Shown here: positions 22,252 through 29,896 of the stretch, in pieces
Position numbering within the stretch: the first letter of the stretch is position 1
How the letters are laid out: each line of letters begins with the position of its first letter
NCBI GenBank assembly: GCA_943350635.1
Contig: CALRAI010000006.1
Span: 1 to 38,858, forward strand
Reading direction: 5' to 3'
Source: Candidatus Uhrbacteria bacterium
Lineage (GTDB): Bacteria; Patescibacteriota; Patescibacteriia; UBA9934
Length of the DNA stretch: 38,858 bases
Notes under the pieces: model-generated
The model's database searches: none
The model's input: only the letters and a program-made list of their open reading frames with translations
What the model was told of the DNA's origin: nothing
Made by a program: the position numbers and the translations under genes

Positions 22252-23304
22252 TTATATTTTCCTCCCCCGAATCGCCAAGAACATTGGCACTTCACGTCGT
22301 ACCCGATTCTCAGCCTTTGCTCGTGGCCCCGATGTTGATTCTTTGTGCGAAATCCATTCTTCCATGGCGTCGACGGCGAACCCTGCTGATGATAATGCCG
22401 TGATGTAGGACGAGATTGGACGGTGAAACGATGTGGTATTCACGGTTGGCGCATCGCCTGGATGCATTTGCATCGGAATCGCACTTTCCGTCATGTAACT
22501 ATCTACACGGCGATACATCAACTTCCGTTCATCTTCAAATCCCCAAGAGCTCTGACGAGGAATGCGGAATGCTGGATGATTGAGGACAATAACGAACGGC
22601 GCATTCTTGTTCAACATTCTGCTTACACTCGCAAATACCGCTGGCATGTCGTTGATGTTTTGGAGTGCAAGAACGAGTGCTGCACCGTCGAATCGGCGAT
22701 CACGAAGATTACGATCCGCATTCGCAGCGTCACCGACCAAAAATTCCGAGTTTCGAATATGTTTGTTCTGCGCTTGGCGAATCAGCGTTGGAGCCGCATC
22801 GATTCCCACCACAGCTCCCCCTTGCTTCACAATAAGATTTGCAAAACTTCCCTCACCACACGCAACGTCAAGAAATGTTTTTCCCGGACCAACACCAAGC
22901 ATACGCAACGCTCCCGGCCATACCACTTCACTCTGATACGTTCCTGGCGCAGAAAGATGCGTACCATACCATTCCGCAACATTCTCCCAACTGGTAGACG
23001 ACGCAGCACCAGCAGCACGCGGACCCGCTTTCCGTTGGTCGAATTTTGGACGATCGTCTCTCCTATCCGAAGCACGATGCACTCGTGGGCCAAATGGCAC
23101 CGCACGCGCACCACGCCTACCATCCTTCATATACGCTGGCTTGCTATTTGGACGTGGAGCCTGATCGAATCGCGCATCTGGTCGCGCATCGCGCGGAGCA
23201 CGATCAATACGCTGAACACCCTGCGTTCTTTTTCCACTCTGCGTACCTGTTGTTCCTTTTCCGCGACGAGCAAATGCCGGGCCTCGGCGTGACGATGTGT
23301 GTTC
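22252..23304 (-). CDS. class I SAM-dependent methyltransferase with basic disordered N-terminus
   Basis: Residues ~110-345 form a Rossmann-type methyltransferase: motif I is FLDVACGEGSFA, followed by VVGIDAAPTLI, LVGDAAN and the post-motif region FDGAALVLALQNINDM. The substrate cannot be inferred; similarity is to the UbiE/BioC-like small-molecule or general class. The first ~105 residues are Arg/Gly/Pro-rich and without hydrophobic cores (SSRRGPAFARRGKG...), resembling disordered RNA-binding tails, so an RNA or ribosome-related target is possible. ATG 23304 (MEHTSSRRG) is preferred over the track start 10 codons earlier. It uses the shared terminator at 22217-22248. Confidence 0.82.
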   Translation of the reverse strand, partial: EHTSSRRGPAFARRGKGTTGTQSGKRTQGVQRIDRAPRDARPDARFDQAPRPNSKPAYMKDGRRGARAVPFGPRVHRASDRRDDRPKFDQRKAGPRAAGAASSTSWENVAEWYGTHLSAPGTYQSEVVWPGALRMLGVGPGKTFLDVACGEGSFANLIVKQGGAVVGIDAAPTLIRQAQNKHIRNSEFLVGDAANADRNLRDRRFDGAALVLALQNINDMPAVFASVSRMLNKNAPFVIVLNHPAFRIPRQSSWGFEDERKLMYRRVDSYMTESAIPMQMHPGDAPTVNTTSFHRPISSYITALSSAGFAVDAMEEWISHKESTSGPRAKAENRVRREVPMFLAIRGRKI

Positions 23305-23370
23305 CATAAAATGACAAAGATGAATTGCATGCACTATCGCAGAAATTTCACGTTCCGTCTATCAACACCT

Positions 23371-23398
23371 TTGACAACATTTTGTCTCCGAGTATACT
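23371..23398 (+). promoter_or_regulatory. strong promoter of the leader-peptide unit
   Basis: TTGACA, 16-bp spacer, TATACT: the best consensus match in the window. The 33-aa leader ORF starts 10 nt after the -10 box. Confidence 0.75.
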
Positions 23399-23408
23399 CA
23401 AATCAGAT

Positions 23409-23510
23409 ATGAACTCCCGATTCGCAAAATCCTTTACCTCGTTCTGGCATGGCTATTGGCATGCCACCATTTTGCGTTCGCCGGAATTCGCTGCTACTGC
23501 GCTTGCATAA
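23409..23510 (+). CDS. 33-aa Trp/His-rich leader peptide candidate
   Basis: This short ORF encodes a peptide with FWHGYWH in its middle (two Trp, two His and one Tyr codon within seven). It starts 10 nt after a consensus -10 box and stops 17 nt before a strong terminator. The tandem Trp/His codons lie in a hairpin TGGCATG-8nt-CATGCCA (23445-23466). A downstream segment, GCGTTCGcCGG (23474-23484), can pair with the 5' arm of the terminator. This is the geometry of a ribosome-stalling attenuator. The regulated gene would be the 374-aa orphan at 23629. Confidence 0.5.
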   Translation: MNSRFAKSFTSFWHGYWHATILRSPEFAATALA

Positions 23511-23527
23511 TCAAGCACATATTGCAC

Positions 23528-23556
23528 AAAAAACCGCCGAACGCCGGCGGTTTTTT
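23528..23556 (+). terminator. terminator/attenuator before the 374-aa gene
   Basis: A 12-bp stem AAAAAACCGCCG-aacgc-CGGCGGTTTTTT. Its 5' arm and loop (CCGcCGAACGC) are also complementary to 23474-23484, which allows an alternative antiterminator. Confidence 0.85.
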
Positions 23557-23628
23557 GATGCTTGAGCGTCAACTCCGCCGCTTCGCGCGCGCGGAGCGGT
23601 GAACCACCCACTCAAGTCCGGAGTCTCC

Positions 23629-24753
23629 ATGCCCTTTCTCATTCGCGTTCGCAACGATCTCTCGCTTGCAAACATCGTCAGCCTCTCCAACGCTGGTCGT
23701 TGTGTAATGAAAACGCCACACGTCGGCAATTGGTACGCCAACAACCTCGCTATTGCCTCTTTGGGCATCCGCATGAAGGTATGCGACCACACCCGCGGTG
23801 AGCGCGACAAAAACTTTCATCCGCACACCGTCATTCGCAACGGAACGCAAACGATTGTGGGAAGTTCGTCGCTCCTCATGACACATGCCGCTGTGGAACA
23901 CGCAATGGATGACGTGATGATTCCCGGCGAACGAATCGGGGAAGGCCACATGCGTGCGCTACAGAAGGCAATTCCCGAGCTCAACGCCGAACAACTGAAT
24001 GCGGAATTTCTTCCGCGAAATGCCGAACGCGCCCTGCGCATTGTGCGGTACTTCGCGGAACACTTTCCCATGCTCTTTGAACGACGGGTGCTTTCAAGCG
24101 GCAACACCATGCAAGAATCACTGCGCTCTGTGCAGCAACTCGATCGCAACGGTGTGTATGGCGTCACATCGCTCGCGGAAGGTTGGCTCATGCCTAACGC
24201 GCTAAACATCCTCATGGACGGCGCGATTGATGCGGCAACGATGGGAGAATGTGAAGTGTTCGCGCTCTCTGGGCCAGATATGTTCCGGTACATTCCGGAC
24301 ATGCAGGCACAACTCCACGAGCTTTACGACGGCTTGCGTAGCGTAATGCCGGAACTGCCGGAGACGATGACCTACCACGTGGTGCGCGTTGCAGAAATGC
24401 GATTCGCAGTACCAGAACGTCGGCGCCGTACGCTGGATACGCTCATCGACCAATACTGCAGGTACGAATCGATTCGCGGATCGTGGAATATGCAACTTCG
24501 TGACGCACGCGCACAAGAAAAAGCGGAAATGATCCTCGCAGCAAACACCGAACGCGCGGCAGCAACGCAGCAGCTTCGCAACGCAATCGGTGAATGTTCA
24601 GAACCGTTCTACGCAATTGCGGAAGGGACGTATCTCAGTCAGTACGACTTGCTGAGTCGCGACGAACGCATCGTAATTCATCCGTGGGCAATGGAAACGT
24701 CGCTCGCAGATGTGGAAACCGCAGTTCGAGTGATGATGAAGCTTCGCGGCTAA
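23629..24753 (+). CDS. 374-aa orphan protein
   Basis: No family is recognised. The protein is soluble, Arg/Glu-rich, with long helices in the second half (for example RRRRTLDTLIDQYCRYESIRGSW and QEKAEMILAANTERAAATQQLRNAI) and a more mixed first half. It lacks a signal peptide and membrane helices. ATG 23629 is chosen over the track start because GGAG lies 5 nt upstream. No promoter is evident between the terminator at 23528-23556 and this ATG, so expression probably depends on read-through of that attenuator. A GC-rich hairpin follows the stop. It belongs to the same stylistic class as the orphans at 13750, 20688 and 34928. Confidence 0.7.
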   Translation: MPFLIRVRNDLSLANIVSLSNAGRCVMKTPHVGNWYANNLAIASLGIRMKVCDHTRGERDKNFHPHTVIRNGTQTIVGSSSLLMTHAAVEHAMDDVMIPGERIGEGHMRALQKAIPELNAEQLNAEFLPRNAERALRIVRYFAEHFPMLFERRVLSSGNTMQESLRSVQQLDRNGVYGVTSLAEGWLMPNALNILMDGAIDAATMGECEVFALSGPDMFRYIPDMQAQLHELYDGLRSVMPELPETMTYHVVRVAEMRFAVPERRRRTLDTLIDQYCRYESIRGSWNMQLRDARAQEKAEMILAANTERAAATQQLRNAIGECSEPFYAIAEGTYLSQYDLLSRDERIVIHPWAMETSLADVETAVRVMMKLRG

Positions 24754-24756
24754 CGC

Positions 24757-24780
24757 GTGGGGTCGGGAAACCGGCCCCAC
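24757..24780 (+). terminator. GC-rich terminator-like hairpin
   Basis: GTGGGGtCGG-gaaa-CCGgCCCCAC with a GNRA-type loop follows the 374-aa gene; the downstream T tract (CTCTCTTTTCTC) is broken. Confidence 0.5.
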
Positions 24781-24800
24781 ATGCTCTCTTTTCTCAATCT

Positions 24801-25760
24801 ATGACCAACATTCTCCAAAATATTCCGCTCATCGACTGTCACCAAGATCTCTTGGCGCACTTACGCTATCGCGATGTGTACAAACAAAACCAACAAACTG
24901 ATTACGCAATGCTTCAAAAACACAACGTGATCTGCACCGTGGCAACCGCATTCCCAATTCCGGAAAACGAAGCATGGTTCCACGCATCAGCAAACACGCT
25001 CATTGAACGCGATCTCATCGACTATCAGTCACACTGCGCCTGTATTCCATCGTGGTCGATTACAACAGGTGCAGAGAGTTTCAACACACTACAAAATGGA
25101 CTTCTCCTTCACATAGAAGGCTTGAATGTTTTTACCGGCACACCAGAAGACTGGGCACGACTCGACCGATGGTACACACTCGGACTCCGATCTGTTGGCA
25201 TTGTATGGAACCTCACCAATTCCCTCGGCGGCGGAACGAAAGACGCAACATCACGACTCACGCCACTGGGAAAATCCGTACTTCAGTATCTCGAGCGAAA
25301 ACACATGATCATCGACTTTGCCCACATGAACGAACCAACATTTTGGGACGCTGCCGATGCCACACAAGGACCAATCTACGTCAGCCACGCCAATGCTCAA
25401 GCGTTATGCAACTCACCTCGGAATCTCAACGACCATCAACTTCGTGCCATCGCACAACGCGACGGTTCTGTTGGAGTCATGTTTGCAAATCGATTCATCT
25501 GCGCGGATCGCAAAGCAACCATTGCTGACGTTGCGAATCACATTGAGCACATGCTCAATATTATGGGACCACGTCACGTTCACCTTGGTACAGATCTCGG
25601 CGGCATCATTAGTGGAACCATTGACGGTCTCGATACCGTAGCAGGAATTCCCGATCTCTTCGCCGAACTTCAACGCAGAAACATTCCCGAAGCAACTCTT
25701 ATCGCCATTGCACACAGCAACGCCACTCGCGCACTCTCCGCAATGCTCTCTCCCCTATGA
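24801..25760 (+). CDS. membrane dipeptidase family (M19) metallopeptidase
   Basis: The 319-aa protein fits peptidase family M19 (renal dipeptidase fold, TIM barrel, binuclear zinc). Visible ligands are the N-terminal IDCHQDLLAH (H.D pair), the bridging Glu in LLHIEGLNVF, the DFAHMNEPTFWD strand, VSHANAQALC and the LGTDLGGI Asp. The family hydrolyses dipeptides, including D-amino-acid-containing ones from peptidoglycan; this substrate is not known. ATG 24801 removes 69 track codons that overlap the previous gene. It overlaps murI by 4 nt, and D-amino-acid metabolism would make a coherent pair. No signal peptide is visible, so it is probably cytoplasmic. Confidence 0.87.
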   Translation: MTNILQNIPLIDCHQDLLAHLRYRDVYKQNQQTDYAMLQKHNVICTVATAFPIPENEAWFHASANTLIERDLIDYQSHCACIPSWSITTGAESFNTLQNGLLLHIEGLNVFTGTPEDWARLDRWYTLGLRSVGIVWNLTNSLGGGTKDATSRLTPLGKSVLQYLERKHMIIDFAHMNEPTFWDAADATQGPIYVSHANAQALCNSPRNLNDHQLRAIAQRDGSVGVMFANRFICADRKATIADVANHIEHMLNIMGPRHVHLGTDLGGIISGTIDGLDTVAGIPDLFAELQRRNIPEATLIAIAHSNATRALSAMLSPL

Positions 25761-26491
25761 TTGGCATATTTGACTCCGGCAGCGGCGGCATTTCTGTTCT
25801 TCGACATATCCGTCGTATGGCGCCTGCTGCAGATATTGTGTATTTCGCCGACACAAAACACATGCCATACGGCGAACGAACACCAGATGAGATTACAACG
25901 CTCACGCTAGCCGGCGTGCGTCAGCTTCGAGACGCTGGCGCCGACACCATTGTGATTGCGTGCAACAGTGCATCGTCAGTATTTCAACCGCTTACGCAAT
26001 TACTCCTTGGTGGAGCATCGTTTATAGACACCATAGAACCCACAGTACTGAGCGTACCCGCAAACGCAACACGACCAATTGGAATCGTGGCAACCCCCAC
26101 AACAATTCGTTCAAAAATCTTTCAGTCTCAATTTGCACGCTGCGGAATTCCTACCATCGATCTTCCAAGTGCAACACTCGCAACAGCCATTGAACATTCC
26201 GCATTCACCAACATTCGTCATATTATTCGCTCCATTATTCAAGACGCCGTTCGTCAACACTGCACAACGCTTCTCCTGTGTTGCACCCACTATCCGCTCG
26301 CATACGACATCTTTCTCCAAGAAATTCGTCGCTCCAACAACAATATTCTCCTTATTGATCCAACCATTGCCATTGCTCGCAGCGCCATATGTCGAGCGTC
26401 AACCGAAGGAACCGGAATATTCAAAGTTATTACCACCGAACCGTCCGAAACATTACATCATCATCTCCGTGCCGTTTCATCTCCCACATAA
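25757..26491 (+). CDS. murI: glutamate racemase
   Basis: The 244-aa enzyme interconverts L- and D-glutamate for peptidoglycan synthesis. The start MIGIFDSGSGG carries the Asp6-Ser7 pair, the first catalytic Cys is in VIACNSAS and the second in LLLCCTHYPL, with KHMPYGER between. Length is slightly below the usual 260-270 aa. It is coupled to the M19 dipeptidase. Its last 31 nt overlap the end of the convergent smc gene, and no terminator separates them, so the two transcripts must overlap. Confidence 0.95.
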   Translation: MIGIFDSGSGGISVLRHIRRMAPAADIVYFADTKHMPYGERTPDEITTLTLAGVRQLRDAGADTIVIACNSASSVFQPLTQLLLGGASFIDTIEPTVLSVPANATRPIGIVATPTTIRSKIFQSQFARCGIPTIDLPSATLATAIEHSAFTNIRHIIRSIIQDAVRQHCTTLLLCCTHYPLAYDIFLQEIRRSNNNILLIDPTIAIARSAICRASTEGTGIFKVITTEPSETLHHHLRAVSSPT

Positions 26492-28773
26492 TCCTCCAAC
26501 TTCACACTCAGCAACTTACTCACTCCATCGTCCCCCATCGTTACGCCGTACAACACATCCGCCTTCTCCATGGTGGCGCGATTGTGAGTGATGACGATAA
26601 ATTGCGTAAGCTTGCGCAGTTCGTTGATAATATTTGCAAAGCGTACGGTGTTTGCCTCATCGAGTGCAGCATCAACCTCGTCGAGCACCACAAATGGCGC
26701 CGGGTTCGTTGCCATGATCGCAGAAACAAGGGCGATCGACGTGAGAGCGCGCTCACCACCGCTCAAAAGATTCAACGCCTTCAATCGTTTTCCCGGTGGC
26801 GTCGCTTGAATATCGATACCAACAACAGAATCCTTACGTTCCTGCACTCTCTTCGCGATCGATTCAAGGGTATCGACATTATCGTGATGAACCAACTCAG
26901 CCGAGGAGTCTGGATCCCCGCCTTCGCGAGGATGACCAGATTCGTCGGTATCGAGCTCTTCCTTGGTGAGCTTCACTAGTGAACATCGTCCTCCCCCAAA
27001 AAGAATCGCAAAGTACTTTTGGAATTCCGTCGCAATATTTTTGAACGCAACGTCGGACTGCGCACGGATCTGTTCATCAAGTTCGTCAATCACCTTTTCT
27101 GTCGAACCGATTGCTTGTCGGAGATCAGAAACCTGCGTCGACAAGAACGTTGATCGTTCTTCCGCTTCCGCAAACTCCTTCATGACCGATTCGTCGATTC
27201 CACCAATAAGTTCGAGTTGATGACGTAAACGAAGCAATCGATCGTGCGTTGGACCAATATCGAGGATCCGTTCGGGAGGAGCAACACTCATGATCGATTT
27301 CGCCTGATCCAATGTTCCATCCTCAATTTCCTTCTTCAATCCTTCAAGCCGCGTTTCCACACGCGCAAGATCGATAGCAACCACATTCGCCTGCGCTTCA
27401 AGCCCAGACAACTCCTGCTGTAACCGACGCACATCTTTCTGCAGCGAAAACACTTCCGACGTTGCGGCTACCGACTCTTTTGCTTTTACATCCATGGCAA
27501 GTTCCGATCGCTTCACAAAATCCTCAGCGGTTTTTACCGCAGTCATTGCGTGAGCAATTGCGGCAATCGACTCTGCGCTTTGCACAAAGTCTTCGGGATT
27601 TGGTCGCGTAAGTCGATCGCGCAGTTTCTTCGATCGCGCAGAAATTCCATCAAGATCCGCAATAATAGGCTCAAGATCGGCGAGCGTCGCAACAGTTTTC
27701 AATCGACCAAGCAACGATTCATGTGCAACAGAAACATCGCGAACCTCAGCGATGATATCCGGAAGTGGCAATGGAGCCCACGTGGATTGTGACTTCACTT
27801 TTGCAAGCTCAAGCTCTCGCTCAAGCGTAAAATGTGCACGTCGAGCCTCTGCTAAATCTTGCTGCGCTTTCTTATATTCTGCTTGTAAACTCTGCATCGA
27901 ATCCGCATCTGTCGAGCTCGCCGGCACCTGCACCTTTTCCAAGCCAATCAACTCTGCATCTTTTACGTCCAACTCTTTCTTCTTCGCAACAACCAACGAC
28001 GATGATGCCGATTGTCGAATTTCAACCGCATGTTTCTCGTCCATTCCATTCCACCACATCGTTCCATAATATGCCGCCGATAACGATCGAAGTTCTTCAG
28101 CAACGGCTTCACGTTCGTTTAACTTCTTTACCTGTCGTCGTAAAAGTGAAAGTCGAGGCTCAAGCTCACGCAACACCATCTCCACATCTGCCAAATTCTC
28201 GGCCGACTTCTGCAACTTCAACAACGCTTGATGACGCTTAATCTGCAACCCTCGAACACCCGTCGCGTCGTCAAAGAAAATCTTTCGTTCCTCTGGCGTC
28301 GCCGATAACACCTGATCGATCATGCCTTGGCCGATAACCGAATACGATCGCTGACCAACTCCAGCCTCCGCAAGTAACAACTGAATATCAGAAAGCCGCA
28401 CCGTCTGCCCATTCAAAAGATATTCCGATTCGCCATCACGATACAATCGTCGGCTGATCACAACCTCAGCAAAAGAAACATTCAACGACGTATCGGAGTT
28501 ATCAAACGTCAGACTCACTTCCGCAAATCCCGATCGCGAACGACCATCGGATCCAGAAAAAATGATGTCTTGCGCGGTTTTTCCCCGAAGCAACTTCATC
28601 GATTGTTCTCCAAGACACCACCGAATCGCGTCGGCGATATTGGACTTTCCACTTCCATTTGGCCCGACCACCACGGTAACCGCGTGATCCCCAGTTTTTG
28701 GTCCAGGAAATACCAAATGCGTTTTTTGGGCAAACGTCTTAAACCCCTGAATATCCATTCCCGACAAATACAT
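26461..28773 (-). CDS. smc: compact SMC-type chromosome segregation ATPase lacking a recognisable hinge
   Basis: This 770-aa protein carries both halves of an SMC head: Walker A GPNGSGKSN (residues 37-45) with DAIRWCLGEQSMK, the R-loop region, then at the C-terminus the signature LLSGGERALTSIAL, Walker B FVVLDEVDAALDE and the ITHNR switch. Typical bacterial SMCs have 1150-1200 aa. Here the coiled coils are short and no hinge domain is recognised; the centre (about residues 330-400) is a short helical stretch broken by prolines. An acidic loop before the signature includes HPREGGDP from an inserted repeat (26910-26936). ATG 28773 (MYLSGMDIQGFKTF) has TACACT 10 nt upstream. Confidence 0.9.
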   Translation of the reverse strand: MYLSGMDIQGFKTFAQKTHLVFPGPKTGDHAVTVVVGPNGSGKSNIADAIRWCLGEQSMKLLRGKTAQDIIFSGSDGRSRSGFAEVSLTFDNSDTSLNVSFAEVVISRRLYRDGESEYLLNGQTVRLSDIQLLLAEAGVGQRSYSVIGQGMIDQVLSATPEERKIFFDDATGVRGLQIKRHQALLKLQKSAENLADVEMVLRELEPRLSLLRRQVKKLNEREAVAEELRSLSAAYYGTMWWNGMDEKHAVEIRQSASSSLVVAKKKELDVKDAELIGLEKVQVPASSTDADSMQSLQAEYKKAQQDLAEARRAHFTLERELELAKVKSQSTWAPLPLPDIIAEVRDVSVAHESLLGRLKTVATLADLEPIIADLDGISARSKKLRDRLTRPNPEDFVQSAESIAAIAHAMTAVKTAEDFVKRSELAMDVKAKESVAATSEVFSLQKDVRRLQQELSGLEAQANVVAIDLARVETRLEGLKKEIEDGTLDQAKSIMSVAPPERILDIGPTHDRLLRLRHQLELIGGIDESVMKEFAEAEERSTFLSTQVSDLRQAIGSTEKVIDELDEQIRAQSDVAFKNIATEFQKYFAILFGGGRCSLVKLTKEELDTDESGHPREGGDPDSSAELVHHDNVDTLESIAKRVQERKDSVVGIDIQATPPGKRLKALNLLSGGERALTSIALVSAIMATNPAPFVVLDEVDAALDEANTVRFANIINELRKLTQFIVITHNRATMEKADVLYGVTMGDDGVSKLLSVKLEDYVGDETARR
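26910..26936. repeat. in-gene palindromic repeat, family A copy 2
   Basis: CTGGATCCCC-GCCTTC-GCGAGGATGAC lies in frame in smc and encodes HPREGGDP in a variable acidic loop near the ATPase signature. It differs from the sufS copy (9467-9493) at two positions and is closer to the consensus known from other bacteria. Confidence 0.8.
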
Positions 28774-28815
28774 AGATGGACAAAGTGTATCAGAAGCCAT
28801 TTATACGGTCGATTC

Positions 28816-28844
28816 TTGTTTTTCAGCAGAGACCGAGGTACCAT
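28816..28844 (+). promoter_or_regulatory. promoter of the DHH phosphoesterase gene
   Basis: TTGTTT, 17-bp spacer, TACCAT. The start point would be about 5 nt before ATG 28856. It is divergent from the smc -10 box (TACACT, 28784-28789). Confidence 0.55.
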
Positions 28845-28855
28845 CACTCCCTGGT

Positions 28856-29872
28856 ATGAACACTATTCTCGTTCAAAACATCAGTGATCTGATACGCCGA
28901 TCACATCACATTCTTCTCATCACCGATGAGCGGATTGATGGTGACACTCTGGGCAGCACCATGGGGCTTTTTCATGTACTCACAAATGCCGGAAAGCGCG
29001 TGTCTGTCTTTTCTCCAAAACCGCTTCCCGAAACATTTCGCTATCTTCCCATGATCAACATCATTCAGCGCAACGACGCTGTTCTTAAACAACCAACCAT
29101 CGATCTTGCCATTGTGTGCGATTCTTCCGACGGCGTATTCCTTCCATCAGCGCTTTCAAAGATGTTCCACAAAGTTCCATTAATTTCTTTCGACCATCAC
29201 CTCACTAATCCCAACTACGGCACCATCAATGTGGTTGAGCCAACTGCCGCAAGCACTGCAGACGTGGTGTGGCGCTTTGTGAAGGCCGCTGGCTACACCA
29301 TCACCCCGAATGCCGCACAATGCCTTCTCACGGGAATCATTACAGACACACAGGTATTTTTTTCCGCAAATACTACAAACGCTGCAGTGAAAGCCGCAGC
29401 AGAACTTCTCAAGTACGGCGCCAAGCTTCCCGATATTATTCGCGCAAACTACGTAAACAAAACACCAAACTTTCTTCGCATTTGGGGAATCGCACTTGAA
29501 CGATTGTTTCCCGACGACGCATTTGGCGGCATTGCCACGGTGGTAACACAAAAAGACATTCTCGATATTGGAGCCTCAGCAGAAGAATGCGAAAGTATTG
29601 CCGGAGTAATATCCGAATTTCTCAATGCTGTACTCGACGACACACACGACATCATCGTCGTATACCGCGAAACCAACGACGGCCACGTAAAAGGCAGCGC
29701 ACGAGCGCGAACAAAGAATGTTGCCGCTGTTGCCGAACGACTCTACGGAGGCGGTGGCCACAAACTGGCAGCAGGATTCAAAATTATGAACGCACGAATG
29801 CAGGAACTCCCGAATCATCGATGGCACGTAGTCCGATCAACAGTCGATCGCATCAAAAAACCAGCCGCATAA
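28856..29872 (+). CDS. DHH-family phosphoesterase (NrnA-like)
   Basis: The 338-aa protein has the DHH domain (residues ~1-180: DERIDGDTLGSTMGL, VCDSSDG, FDHHLTNPNYG, TGIITDTQVF) and the DHHA1 domain ending in the substrate loop YGGGGHKLAAGF. NrnA-type members remove nucleotides from very short RNAs and dephosphorylate pAp; RecJ-type specificity is unlikely at this size. Members with this layout may also cleave cyclic-di-AMP products. The terminator overlaps its stop codon. Confidence 0.93.
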   Translation: MNTILVQNISDLIRRSHHILLITDERIDGDTLGSTMGLFHVLTNAGKRVSVFSPKPLPETFRYLPMINIIQRNDAVLKQPTIDLAIVCDSSDGVFLPSALSKMFHKVPLISFDHHLTNPNYGTINVVEPTAASTADVVWRFVKAAGYTITPNAAQCLLTGIITDTQVFFSANTTNAAVKAAAELLKYGAKLPDIIRANYVNKTPNFLRIWGIALERLFPDDAFGGIATVVTQKDILDIGASAEECESIAGVISEFLNAVLDDTHDIIVVYRETNDGHVKGSARARTKNVAAVAERLYGGGGHKLAAGFKIMNARMQELPNHRWHVVRSTVDRIKKPAA

Positions 29873-29886
29873 GCAGCTGGTTTTTT
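29855..29886 (+). terminator. terminator overlapping the DHH gene stop
   Basis: AAAAAACCAGC-N10-GCTGGTTTTTT; the DHH stop codon lies in the loop. It may also serve the convergent giant gene, whose stop is 10 nt further on. Confidence 0.85.
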
Positions 29887-29896
29887 GTACCGATCC

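Noticed and set aside
22423-23292. 289-aa plus-strand ORF
   Set aside because: Antisense to the methyltransferase, which has clear SAM-binding motifs; the plus frame is Arg/Thr-rich nonsense.
26461-28800. Alternative genetic code (UGA read as Gly or Trp)
   Set aside because: smc, padR, murI and several others end on UGA exactly where family proteins end, and no in-frame UGA is needed inside conserved genes.
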